Positions 1-27,300 of a stretch of 34,415 nt of DNA are shown here, piece by piece. Made by a program: the position numbers and the translations under genes. The notes under the pieces are model-generated. The model worked only from the letters and a program-made list of their open reading frames with translations, was not told where the DNA came from and ran no database searches. The stretch covers positions 15,609-50,023 of the forward strand of contig NW_003157230.1 in assembly GCF_000003605.2 (NCBI RefSeq). Direction: 5' to 3'. How positions within the stretch are numbered: the first letter of the stretch is position 1; each line of letters starts with the position of its first letter. Origin of the DNA: Saccoglossus kowalevskii. Its lineage: Eukaryota; Hemichordata; Enteropneusta; Harrimaniidae.

Positions 1-1092
1 TGGGGATGTAAGTAAGACATTGTAGTAATACAATGCAAACATATACTCATTGCTTAGAAGCCCCCGTAATACGTGCGACCAATCAGACGTTGACATCGGG
101 CATAAAAACAAAATGACGAATTGGCGAATTGCCAAAGCGGGATCACTCGCTGCACAAAATCTTGCTAGGGTAAAACGGCGAATAGACGGAACTTTATGAT
201 GCCTCGAAGGATTAAAGCCGCTATGCGCCGCAACGACGCATTATAGGGGCACTATAAATACATAACAGAAACCCACAGATCAAAATGTCACCACCGATTT
301 CATGGATGAACCTCACTCTTAATCGTGTTAACCATTTATGTTTAAATTCTGAGAAGAGAGTGTTTTAGCAGAGAGACATTATCACATGATACGTTGATAC
401 TATAAGCAATTACAGTGACAACTGACTGTTTTTTGTTCAATATAAAACGTAATTAACACTATGGTGACCACCACTGTATATGTATATATTATACTTAGTT
501 ATATGATGGATTAATTTGATAATCATGAATAATGTTGACAACGCCGGTTACAATGGGCGCGTATTAAAACGAGTTAAAACGATATTCTGGTCTAGTAATA
601 TTACCTAAGAGTGTAGCTGTTCGCACAAATGACCGCCATTATTATATGTAATCATGACATATGGAATTCTGAATATGACCTCTCGAGTTCGTCGTTGATA
701 GATACATACCATTCGCGTCCAACACTTGATTTGACAATTCTGTCTATAACATCATGTGATATTAAAAGGTCAACAGAAGTTTGATGTTTAGAATACGATG
801 GATCATTTACTCGTGTAACTTTAGAGGACGTGGTTTATGTGAAAGATTGTCCAATTACCATGTTATATATTTTTGCTGGGTAGTTGAATAAAAGGAGATG
901 GAAGCTTTGGCTCCTAAATCTGCTTACAATAGGCATAGGAATGAATCCATTGAGTGGTATGTTGTTATAAGAATGAACTAGCTTTATCTTTGAGAATGTA
1001 CCTAGAATTTACAAGATGAAGATTCGAACGATCCTGAGCGACAAAGCGAAAACAACATTTAACCGTCACAAATATAACGTTTTTAATTATAG
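1..1092. other. 5' flank, probably an intron of gene 1
   Basis: No EGF-like exon, signal peptide or promoter was recognised here. The first visible coding exon opens in phase 1 with no start codon, so the gene begins upstream of the window and this stretch is most likely intron. A donor-like GTAAGT at 8-13 could close an exon whose last bases are 1-7, but seven bases cannot support a call. The DNA is AT-rich and otherwise unremarkable. Confidence 0.5.
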
Positions 1093-15525
<14,433 letters not shown>

Positions 15526-15612
15526 CAGCAGTCGGTTACGCCGTGACGACTTAAAATTGAAAATGGGATATTGAATTAATTATCATGTTTGAATATTTGG
15601 CGAATATATTAT

Positions 15613-15618
15613 AATAAA
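15613..15618 (+). terminator. Poly(A) signal of gene 1
   Basis: An AATAAA hexamer 88 bp after the stop codon, in AT-rich DNA. The spacing suits a short 3' UTR. Confidence 0.7.
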
Positions 15619-16313
15619 GTTAAATTAGTTAAATTAAATGAATTGTCTGGTAACGGTTTGGGGTTGCATGGGGATCAACAATCATGTGGTTATTAAGTTT
15701 ACAATGAGTTGCGACTCCTAAAACAAGGAGTGCAACGACGCGTCTTTTCACACACGCCTATCGACTTCTAAAAACAGAAACAAAAATTTCGATGAAACAG
15801 TTTTATTCTAAAATATTGTTATTCTGAACAACGTAAATGGTATACTACTGATTTAATTTCGTTAGGGTGCAGATATATACAGATATATGGATTAAAACCA
15901 CATATTGACAATTTCGTCATAATTCATAACGCAAGCTGATCCATCCACAATCTCGACATTTGTTAGTGTGTATGGTCATATTTTCAAAATGTGAATTCAA
16001 CTTTATCTTATGCTTCTGAACAACTCCGTATAAATATATCAGATTAAATGTTTGTGTATATGCATGTATCCATAGATTATTTACTTTTAGATATTAGACA
16101 AATTGATATGGTTTATTAGAATAACATGGCATGATTATTTGTATAGCTCTTTATTGACATTGAAGATTATATACATTTAGCTTTATTTGTATTTACATGA
16201 ATACGTAATATAACCAACTGATTGTGACGAGCGATCAATAAATTGTAATCAGGCGATGTGAATCACAAATTATGCCCCACATATGAAGAACAATGTAACT
16301 ATATTTAACCATA
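15619..16313. other. Intergenic, downstream of gene 1
   Basis: AT-rich DNA with no coding potential. No repeat shared with the rest of the window was recognised before the 50-bp array starts. Confidence 0.6.
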
Positions 16314-17065
16314 ATATTTAGAGACTTACTTATCAGTTGTAACAATTTATTACGGTAACATCGATATTTAGAGACCTACTTATCAGTTGTAACAATTTAT
16401 TACGGTAACATCGATATTTAGAGACCTACTTATCAGTTGTAACAATTTATTACGGTAACATCGATATTTAGAGACCTACTTATCAGTTGTAACAATTTAT
16501 TACGGTAACATCGATATTTAGAGACCTACTTATCAGTTGTAACAATTTATTACGGTAACATCGATATTTAGAGACTTACTTATCAGTTGTAACAATTTAT
16601 TACGGTAACATCGATATTTAGAGACCTACTTATCAGTTGTAACAATGTTATTACGGTAACATCGATATTTAGAGACCTACTTATCAGTTGTAACAATTTA
16701 TTACGGTAACATCGATATTTAGAGACCTACTTATCAGTTGTAACAATGTTATTACGGTAACATCGATATTTAGAGACCTACTTATCAGTTGTAACAATGT
16801 ATTACGGTAACATCGATATTTAGAGACCTACTTATCAGTTGTAACAATTTATTACGGTAACATCGATATTTAGAGACCTACTTATCAGTTGTAACAATGT
16901 ATTACGGTAACATCGATATTTAGAGACCTACTTATCAGTTGTAACAATTTATTACGGTAACATCGATATTTAGAGACCTACTTATCAGTTGTAACAATTT
17001 ATTACGGTAACATCGATATTTAGAGACTTACTTATCAGTTGTAACAATTTATTACGGTAATATCG
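16314..17065. repeat. Tandem array, 15 copies of a 50-bp unit
   Basis: Units start at 16314 and recur every 50 bp (51 bp in units 7 and 9) until 17065. Copies differ at only a few positions: C/T after 'gaga' (T in units 1, 6 and 15) and 'ttta', 'tgtta' or 'tgta' before 'ttacgg'. The near identity means recent expansion or homogenisation. Each unit contains CTTATCAG, whose complement CTGATAAG holds a WGATAR GATA-factor site, and ATCGAT. The array lies about 0.8 kb 3' of gene 1. Confidence 0.96.
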
Positions 17066-17406
17066 AAGCTATTGATTGCTCTACATACAATGCTGAATGT
17101 GTAGCTTTATTTCTGTACGGACATTTACTAAGTACACATCGTGTACAGACATACAGTCGCTGGTTTGTATATAACGGGTAAAGTCAAGGTGGAGAACGGC
17201 ATGCTCGTACAGATCAGTCGAATGTACAAGTTTCTTAGTCTTAACACACTATGTATGTACACTATAGTTACAATGTGACAATAAAATCTTATATCCTTCT
17301 ACATTGATAAACATTGTGGTTTTCTTATACTTGCGTGTTTATATGCTTTTAATGAGTCTTACCGTGCCATAGTAGATGTACGTCATAGTGAAAGAAGTTT
17401 GAAAAA

Positions 17407-17649
17407 AAATTAAAGGACGGTGGTCGTCGCGCTGCGCATGTGCGACATTTGTGTTGATAAACATTCTGATGGAATCAGTATAAGGTTTGACCTTGGCCCA
17501 ACTTGCACTAATTACCGCCGGTGACTCTTTCGATACCTTCCAATCACCTAAATAAATACCTAATTAAATCTTGATAACAGTCAAAGTCGCCATCTTTGTT
17601 TATATGAGACTCGTATATCTCGCTCACGACGACTACCGCCCTTTAATTT
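17407..17649. mobile_element. About 240-bp inverted-repeat element, TTAA-bounded (family B)
   Basis: The left end AATTAAAGGACGGTGGTCG and the complement of the right end AATTAAAGGGCGGTAGTCG match over about 20 bp, through 'gtcgtcg'. TTAA flanks both termini, suggesting piggyBac-type target choice as in family A. No coding frame lies inside. The element is non-autonomous. Confidence 0.83.
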
Positions 17650-20600
17650 ATGTGTTTGAAAAAATTTAAATACATAGATTAAATGCGATTATTTTTTATC
17701 ACTTGACCATGGCCTCATATGTAGAGAATGATGTGCACATATAGTCACAAGTGGCTCACAAGTGACTTACTGATTCTTCCTTGACTTGTATTTTGTAAGT
17801 CTATGTTGTTCTGTATTTTCACAATAATATGGCTGTCATTTAAAATTAACAAGCTAGTATACAAGCAGAAATGATATGGGGGACTTAATAATATAAATGA
17901 CTATCAATATATTCAGCCAATAACGCTTGACACATAACGTTTTAATATCAGATTCGGTTATCTGGAATGACTCAGAGATTTACCTACACCAAACTAATAC
18001 TAATAATAATAATCAGACTGCTTACAGTGTCAAACCTTACAGTAACTGAAATGTATATGGCACACACTCTAACATTTAATTATATGAAAAACGATGTGAA
18101 ATGTAAATGCTTAGTTGCACATTAAACTCCAGTTGAGTCTTCTGCTCCATACTAAATCCGCAATAATTCGGCTTCCCAGCTACAGTTTTATAAAGTCTTG
18201 GAATATGGTAACGCGGTAATTTAGTTATAGATTGAGATGACGGATTTATCGACGATAGTAAACACTAGTAGACGCCACCTCATGATGGAAATTGGGAGTA
18301 TGGATGTTATAGATAGTATCAGGGGGAAAAACTCTCTCTCTGAGTTCTCCACACGTGTCAGTGGGGAATCTCGTCTCGTCTCTCTATCTCCTCCCCTTGA
18401 GGTACGGGATCGGGAAAGTCACTTTAACTTTACAGTCAAATAAGACACACACAACGAAATACGTTTCAGCTCTCGTCTTAGTCGGTCAATCGAGCACTCT
18501 ATAAGACACAGCGCCCTGGGGAAAAGTCCCCAAGACTCTCACAAGGCTGACCCAAGGCTAGCCCAAGACTGGACTGCCTCAAGGCTCACCCCTGGACTCT
18601 CTCGGACTGCGTCTGTCGTGGAGTATTCGCCAAGACCAACTCAAACTCTCTTTATTCATTTTCAAAACTCTAACCAATTACAAAGCAGTAAAAAGACTCT
18701 AAGGCGTAACCTTCAATCATAAAGCCAATCACACTAAGTACTGAATACGTCATATCTTTTGATTAATCGTTCACTACATTAATAACTACGGATACCAACT
18801 GTCAGAATGAGTAGTCTAAAAAGCGGCAGCTATCTGGTAATTAGTTCCAAATCACTGAGCCAAGTTCCGTCCAAAATTTCACAAATAGGCCTACACGATG
18901 ACAGACATAACACAGCAATTCGCTAATAATCAGTTAATTAAGTCGGTTAACAGATACGCAAAAACAAATTCATGACAATAGCTGGAAATAATTAATGCAT
19001 CAGGGATGAGACATGTGGACGTGTTGACCTCGATACCCGTACTAAGAACACGTTTGGAGATCCGTGTTCGGTGTTTCTTCGACATACCGCACAATATAAT
19101 TTAGTGTATTGTGCTATATGAAAAGTAACCATTCAGTTCAGTCAATTTTTCAGACAACTTGAATTATTTGAATGTGGATGTCGTGGTTTATGCGACTGTA
19201 TACTAAAACAACAGCGTTATTATGCATGCATGTGTAATGTTCTTTGCAACTTGGCGAAATGATGACAACATTCATTGTTTTCAACCCTGACGAAGATTCA
19301 GATAACGCAAAGAATAAGTGTATTCAAGAGTAGTCGAATATCGATTGAGCGAATGAAAAAAGTCCCCATACAGTTGACTAGTTAAAAATGTTTGATTATA
19401 AACTGATTATTATATTGTCGCTAATATATTCATTAAAATATGCCCACATGACAAAAACCCACGCGTAAAATCTGCCATAAAGCACACACAATTAAGGTAA
19501 ACCATGCAGTTCGATGAGTTATGGCAATAAAAAAACAAGATAATAATAAAAATATTAAGCGTGTTGTACAAAGTGATTGACGTTGTTTAATTACTCGATT
19601 TTGCATTTCGAGTGATGGATTTACATTTACTGACTAGATTATCCGTTTTAAATAATTAACAAAAGTTCTTTGTGTATTGTATTAGATTGTACGAAGGATT
19701 CCTTCTAAGCTGGTGCATTTGAAACAGGTGTCCACACAGCTGTAGTTAAATGCTTTTTTAAGAACCTTATTTTAACCATAAATGCTTGGTGTTAAAAGCG
19801 TCAATTTATTATTAGCTGGTTTTAAAAGGATTCACATTACCAGCTCATTGTATCTTACATCAAACCCGAGCCGCGAATCACTTTTCCTTACAAATAAGGC
19901 GTTACCGTCTCCCGTAGGGCGTCTTGATAAGGTAACTTTTGATTTCTGTGTGTCATGTTGTAATATAAATACATAATAAAACAACTTATAACTTATTCAT
20001 ATTATGTTATATGTCGTCAGTTATGTCTGTGCTTCCTGTGAAAATAGTTCGTACCTTCCTACGTCAAAACAAATAAATGGAATTTTTTGTACAACATATG
20101 TAAATGTTGCTCGCTACCGTTATTTCGTCGAAATCTCACCTACATCTCACCTTAAATGTATTATCGTTTTGTAAAAAGTTAAATACAGTGCATAATATGA
20201 AGATCCCGTCATTTCTTTTTTTCACCATGTTTTTTTTTTTATTATTTATGTACAGCCTTGGTAAATCTTGCTAAGCATTCAAAAGAAATAATTTTGCACC
20301 AGTTATCTATATTTTAAAATCGTTTTTTTAGTATGTTCCACTATTCACCATTCTACAAAATGTCAACAGTCAAGCCAAGACTTTTTGGATAATAAAAAGC
20401 CAAAAAAATTCACTCCCAAGTGCCCACGAACCTGCATCTCTACCTTAAAGTACTAGACTTGGTCAACATAATTTCCTCTTCTACAAATCATTCTCTAATT
20501 GACGCTGACTACTCAGAACCCATGACCTGATTTACGACTTCACTACCTAAAAAAACTTCACCGTCTCAGCAACAGCTTTAATTTTCGTATGGGGGGGGGG

Positions 20601-21308
20601 GGGGTTATGGCCTGTGTATGCTTGCATGTCACAATAATACGTGTATATTACAAAATTGCAAGTATGCTTTATTTGACTGGAGAGGACTTGCTTACATAAA
20701 GCGGACATTTCATAATTCTTACATACACTTCACAGTAAACGTCAGAATATAACCTGCAATAATTGAATGGATTGTCGTTTGTGATATAACACTGTTTCAC
20801 ACTGGTAAATCATTGCCAGTTACCATTTGTTTTAATATTGACCGCCAAATTCTAACTCTGATTTAAATTTGAAACTATGTTTAATAGAACAATTACGGTT
20901 AGTGTGTTTCATTTTTGAAATGAAGAACAGGCAATATTGACTAGCGGTGATTTTACGCTGCGCAGTATAAGACCATATTTCTGCATTCACGTTTCTCTAT
21001 GCTGCCCTCAGTAGTATTTGTTAGAGAATTAGATAGAATCATAGTGCGTCGTTGAGGGCGCACAGCGCCACGGCGACCAAGAACATGACCAGGTCAGCAA
21101 CAAAACTAGGGAATCAAACTCGGTAAAACATACTATTAAATGCAAATATACACTGATAAATTGAAATCGACAACATGAGATCAGCGAAATAGCTTCAACG
21201 TACGATGATACGGTTCATCACCGCTACAGGACGTGAGCCTTGACGAGAGACTGTGAGCTGTGGATATATTGGAGTCACACCCCCGGGAAAGACCTCTTTC
21301 CCGTCAAA
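17650..21308. other. Intergenic and 5' flank of CZIB
   Basis: No gene was recognised. Around 18320-18620 the base composition is richer in C and T, with CTCTCT runs, a GGGGAAAAGTCCCC palindrome near 18519-18532, and repeated 'caaggct(g/a)(a/g)ccc' phrases (18543-18592). The origin is unknown. A G14 run lies at 20591-20604. The rest is AT-rich. The CZIB promoter should lie just upstream of 21309; no TATA box is evident. Confidence 0.5.
20591..20604. repeat. Poly-G run
   Basis: Fourteen consecutive G residues in AT-rich DNA. Such homopolymers are prone to length errors in assembly. Confidence 0.95.
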
Positions 21309-21314
21309 ATGGTG
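21309..21314 (+). CDS. CZIB: CZIB exon 1 coding part (Met-Val)
   Basis: Only ATG GTG is coding before a strong donor GTGAGT. The context AAAATGG is good for initiation. The next exon then continues in phase 0 to MVKFGLQ, matching the family's 'MGKIALQ'-type start. Reading straight through the donor gives no family sequence. Confidence 0.88.
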
Positions 21315-24300
21315 GTGAGTGTTGTTGGTTATCAACTTCCGGGATTGAAATTAAACATTTATACAACAGTGAATAATCTTTTACCACAGGCTCATCTTGA
21401 AACGGGTTCTCTTACAGAAATTTGGTCTGCAGATCAAAGCAAATCTGGAGAATGTGACCAATTTGCAGCCAGATGGCGAAGACTTCCGCTGGTATTTGAA
21501 GGTAGGTGTCGGTGACGTTACTAGTTCGTCCATTACAAACCTTAGTACGCAGCATACACAGCACGTAATCCGTGAACCGACAATTATTTTAACAAAGTAT
21601 ACTATTAACGTTACGTACATGTACGTATGCATTGTCGTTCTACGTTTATAGTAGGTCTGTGTACAGGTCTGTGATTGTGTGGGTGCTTGTTTTCATGATT
21701 GGACAATAGCAGGTTCTGTATTTTTCTTTAGAAAACCATAGTATTACCACAGTTCTCTCTACAGAATATATAGAGAATGTATAGAGAAACTGTGGTATTA
21801 TAAATAACAACCAAGCTGGGTTTAAACAAGATTATCAGACTGCTGATCAGATTATCACTTCAAAAACAACAGTTACAGAGGGGACTAAAAAAGGGAATTT
21901 TGATTTTTTTTTTTTTTTTTTTGCATATCAAATTCCACACCCAAGGGACATTTCAGTCTGTCGATAACCCAAGGGTGGAGCATAACCAGATGGTGCTGTA
22001 GTGGGAATCACTGATATCAAAATCGCCAGTATATTGGTACAAAAAAGTTGTCTAAATGCCCTGCGCTATGGAAGTCAACTTTGTCAATTTCCCCTATTGC
22101 CCAGCACTATCATCAAATTCCAATATGTATACCACCCTATAACGACATGTACACAGAGCTACATTCATAGTATACTGTAGAATACTTTATTTTCGCTTGG
22201 AATTTATTTTCGCTGAAGGGATAATTCCGTGAAAATAAAATCCAGCGAATATACTTTTTTCCTATATTTCACATTAAACTCATCAAAAATCAGTGAAAAT
22301 AAATTCCATACAAAATGCCCAAAAAGCCTTTTCAGCGAAAATTAATTCCAGCGAAAATAAAGTATTCCACAGTATATTTTCCAGCATGGTATTTCCCAAA
22401 ATAATGCGATAAGTATAGCAGGGTCCATAGCGTTGGGAAAATCCTTTGAAAGTCTTTGGAATTTTTTGAGGTCTGGAAAGTCTTTGAGTTGTCTTTAAAT
22501 TACAGGCAAAATAAAAAAATCTTTGAAAAGTCTTTTTTCATAGATTAGTTATTAATGAATTTTAGAAAGTCTGTTTTCTCCTGGAAACTACCATATCCTC
22601 TTTGGTAATAATGTTTGCCTGAATTAAGGGTCAAAATGTCTGGGAAAAATGCAAGAAAGGGACTGGAAAAATCTTGGAAATCATTTGGCTCTTGGTGCTA
22701 TGGACCCTGAGTAGTATGCCCTTATGCCCTTATCTCTTTATTTACCATTGGTATTATAACAGTTTTATTATAGTACAGTTTCATTTGAATATACCGTATT
22801 GTTTTCAGTTGAAATGCTTGAACTGTGGTGAAGAGCCAGACCACTTCCAGTACCTGACCTTACTGGTAAGTCAAAAACTTATGAGATGAAAACCTTAATT
22901 AGACATATAGTAATATTGACTCTGCTGGTATCTTCTACTCCAGAAAGAAAGTTGCCGAAACTGGTTATGTTGACAATGCACTTTTACTGTATTTTTTTCT
23001 TTGTGTCCTAATTTTTTTTGAATAAAATAAATATATATGTAAATTATAATATTTAATTAGGTATACTACAAAGATGAAATAAAGCATGTTTCAAATAAAA
23101 AATAACATATAATTTGAATAATTTGGCTTGGTCTGAAAAAGGGGAAATATGCATTGACCTTTGTGAGTCCGTGCATGTGTGCGTGTGTGTGTGTCTTAGA
23201 TATGCCAGGAACAATTACATTCAAACTTCACACATACATAATATTATACATATGCACATCAATTTGTTTCATGGTCTGATTCAAGATGGCTGAATGGCAG
23301 CCATTTTTGTGCTGAAAAATCATCGAAATCAAGCATTTCTCAACTGTTTACAGATGGATTTTGTTCAAACTTGGTATATACGTTAGACATTATAGAATCT
23401 TGATGCACATCATTTTGTTTTTCAGATAAGATTCAAAATAGCCGTTCCATAGTTCCATATCTTTAAATTGCTTTGACTGATTATGATCAAATTTTAAATA
23501 TTCATTATACATCATGTCATAGATATACAGATATTGACCTTTGTGAGTCCATGCATATGTGCGTGTGTGTGTCTTAGATATGCCTGGAACAATTACATTC
23601 AAACATACATAATATTATACATATGCACATCAATTTGTTCAAAATGGCTGAATGGTGGCAATTTTTGTGCTAAAAAATCATCAAATATCAATCATTTCTG
23701 GCATTTATGAATGGATTTCGTTCAAACTTAGTACATACATTAGACATTACAGGTGATGCACATCATTTTATTTTTCAGATTGGATTCAAAAAGGCTGACT
23801 GGCGACCATTTTGTTTTAATGAATGGGCTTCTAGAGCCATATCTCTGACTTGCTTTGACTGAATATATTCAAATTATTAATATTCATCATGTTATAGATA
23901 TATACATGTATTCAAAATGTCTGATTTTGTTTCAATTAATGCTGTTCCGGAGCAGTATTTCTCAATATGGACAAGTACTCGTTTGACGATCAGATACAAA
24001 TGTCAATCATTTTAATGTTAAACGATCAGCATAATCATATTCCTGACATGGTTATATTCCAGCTATATTATTATAAACAAAACTATAGATCTTAAATTCA
24101 ATAACTAACGTGCCATGCATGGCTTGTTTTAAATGTCATTTGCTTTGTTTTCCTTGGCACTATCACAATGTACATTGTAACAGTGAACATTATTAATTAA
24201 TATTTGTTTCAATACTAAATGTACACTGGTGTCAGAACTATGTATGTTAGCTTTCTGCTGTTTTTAAGTATTGCTTTTCTGGGTTCTGTGATTGGCTAAT

Positions 24301-27300
24301 TTTTTTGGCATATTGATGACCTAATTTGCATAACAACTCAACAGATATTTCAATGAAAATTGTATTGGTTCTGGCTAGGAATGAGAGTTCTCACACTCGT
24401 TAAGATTTCATCGATGTGCACAATTTGTTTTTCCCACATCACCACAAAATACATTATAATTGTATTATTTCACATCACTGTGACTACATACTAATTCCCA
24501 GGGTCATTTCCCAGACATGCATGGTTGATCTTTTTCAAACTTTACACAAATACAAAACATGTGTCATACATAAGCATATATATATATATCATACTAAATG
24601 AGTAAAAATGGCCAACTGGTGGCCATTTTATACAGCTCATAGTCAATGGTTAATATGACAATCTGAACTAGAATTTGTTATGTTTTATTAACAGGAGAGC
24701 GCTCCCCTCAAAGGAGGGAGAGGAAGTGCCAGTCTGGTAGTCAAATGCAGGTTATGTGGCCGAGAAAATTCCATAGGTAAATTATATTCATTAATAATAC
24801 GTTTGTGTCATTTGCGTAAATGGAACCTTCTGATATAATATTTGTACTTGAAAAATTATCAATGAAGCTACTGTACCTTTTATGTATTCATACTGCTAGT
24901 ATTATCAGAATAACTTTTTTTTTTGCAAGATATTATCAAGGAATCCATTGCTAGCTATACTGCAGAGGAATCAGATGCCAATAAATACAAGACCATCACC
25001 TCCTTTGATTGCAGAGGAATGGAACCTACTGCATTTTCACCAAGGGTAATTTTATAATTAATTGTTTTAAGCCACTTGTTTTTGAATATTTTTTTTTATT
25101 TTTTTGTTTGCATTTCATTTTCAGTTAGTGGATTTTTTGTATGGTATGTTGTATTATTAGTTAAAAAAACTTGCAGAATGTTTTTGCTCCCATGTCTAAT
25201 TATTAACTTGTATCCTGATAGTACTCAAAACTGGAAATAATGACTGTGCGATTACACTCTAATGTTAAATCCTACTTTGCGGCCATGTTGGATTGGAAGC
25301 TGAGCAAAATGCAGAATTTAAATAAAAGTACTTTAAAGCGAGAGGGACGTCACCTGTGCACGCGCGGGAATTGAGTACCAAGCGACGATAACACACACTA
25401 AAAACGCAAAAGCTCGTGGGTAGATGCTTGTTTGTAAACAATGACACGCTATGGCCTTCTGACGCATGCGCAGGTGACGATTCTCCCACTTTAAGGTACC
25501 ACAGTTGTTTTGAAGTTATAAATAACATCATACTTCATGCCAAGATAGTTTCTCATGAACTCCAAACATCCAAACTCTTTTTTAATACATTAATATATTT
25601 CTTTCACAGTATCAGCTCATTATCATATTGAAGCTAGTTAAATGGTTATTAATTTCATGTTTTTCATATTTTCAATCCACGTAATACTAAGCAAAATTAA
25701 TATTTGTTGTATAAAACACATATGTTGTAAAGTAAAGAATGTTCACTCTATGCATTTGTGCAGAAAAAATTTGGACGAGAATGTTTGATGGTGAAAAAGT
25801 GATGTAACAAGTGTAAACATCAGTGAGACTCTGATTCAACTTATTTATCAATTTTGTCATCATTTCAAATTTTATCAAACCCACTCAAATTTCTCCAAAA
25901 TTTTGAAATTCGTAACCAGTGGAAAATTATGTTCATCAAATCTTATCAAAAACAAATATAGAAAGTATGTAAAACAGCAAAATTTTACATGAAAAGGGTG
26001 TTCAAAGTGATTAATGAAATTCATTTATTTGTTCTCACCAGGCTGGATTTTCCTGTAAGGGAGCCAATAGCGTGACAGTATTCGAAGTTGATTTGAAGGA
26101 AAATGTAGGATTTCACTTTTCTTTCCCTTTCTTGTAAAAAACAGTGGTTTCAATGTTAATTGTGTGGCAGTCATACAAGGTCAAGTACAATAGCATGATA
26201 GTGCACAATTCAAACTCTGCCATTTTGAATATAAATACTGATAATTGCAGCCGGGTCCCTACAGGTTACAGCATATGAATTGTTTGGAAACTTGAGACAT
26301 ACCGTACTCGACAGCATTAGCACCCATGCCCGGGCAAAGCGCCCATCTCACTTTTGCGCAATTTTTATATTCGGGGTCACATTCATCAAAGCGCCCACCC
26401 TTTAAAAATGCCACTAATTTAAAACATGGTATTTGATCATTGTTTAACAAATACTGGTAATTGTTTTTATATGATACAGCGTGGATATTGCTGCCGCGAA
26501 TATGTTGTGAATGCGTAGACCACGGTAACCGTGCATAAACCACGCTTCGACAATGACCTTTTAATAAAAGTAAAATGCGATAGATATTTCATGCCATATT
26601 CAGTTTACCTATCAAAAATTTGCTAGTTACTAGTTTTTTGAAAAAAACATATTGTTTATTCGCTGAAATAAATTCCAACAGATCATACCGTACTTCTACA
26701 TCAATAATTCACTTCAGCACTGCGTTACCAGAAAGTCTTTGGGAATTTCCGAAGAACACAGCATTCTGATTGGTTTATAACACACTTAGATCCGTTAGAT
26801 CAAAAGATCTTTTTGCAGGTCAAATCATGCAAATACATCATGGTGAAAAGTGCGTTTCATCGAGAGTTTGCGTACGAGCCAACACATTCGTCAGTGGACA
26901 TAATGATGAAGATTTTGACTTTGACTGTGTTCCAACAGGCTCTAATATTTTTAATCTCATAAATTCGGGTGGTAGGAAATAAATGTTGTAATATAATGTG
27001 CATATTTTTTGTGACCATTTCTGTTTCTTCATTGTAAACTAATTTTGTAATTTTATTTTCCCTGAAAGACGTAATATCCCCCTCAATCTGCCACAAGGTA
27101 ATTAAAATTGTCATTTGCACTCTTTTTTGAGGGTGTGCTCGTGTAAGCGCCCTTCCCTAAAAAATCGTAATTTTCTGAGTTGAGGACCCTGGGTGCTGAC
27201 GCGGTCAAGTATGGTTTTTTTGAAAAGATGTCTATGCTCTGAGCGCAAAAAAACCAAGCTTTGTTGAAATCAGTAGATAGTAGGTCACTAACACACAGGT

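Noticed and set aside
21240-21515. Open frame starting at 21240 as the CZIB start
   Set aside because: It is in another frame from the conserved LENVTNL/GEDFRWYLK block. The ATG at 21309 with splicing to 21418 gives the family N-terminus.
25265-25531. Minus-strand open frame in CZIB intron 5
   Set aside because: It lies over MITE family A copy 2, and the element's other copy does not keep the frame.
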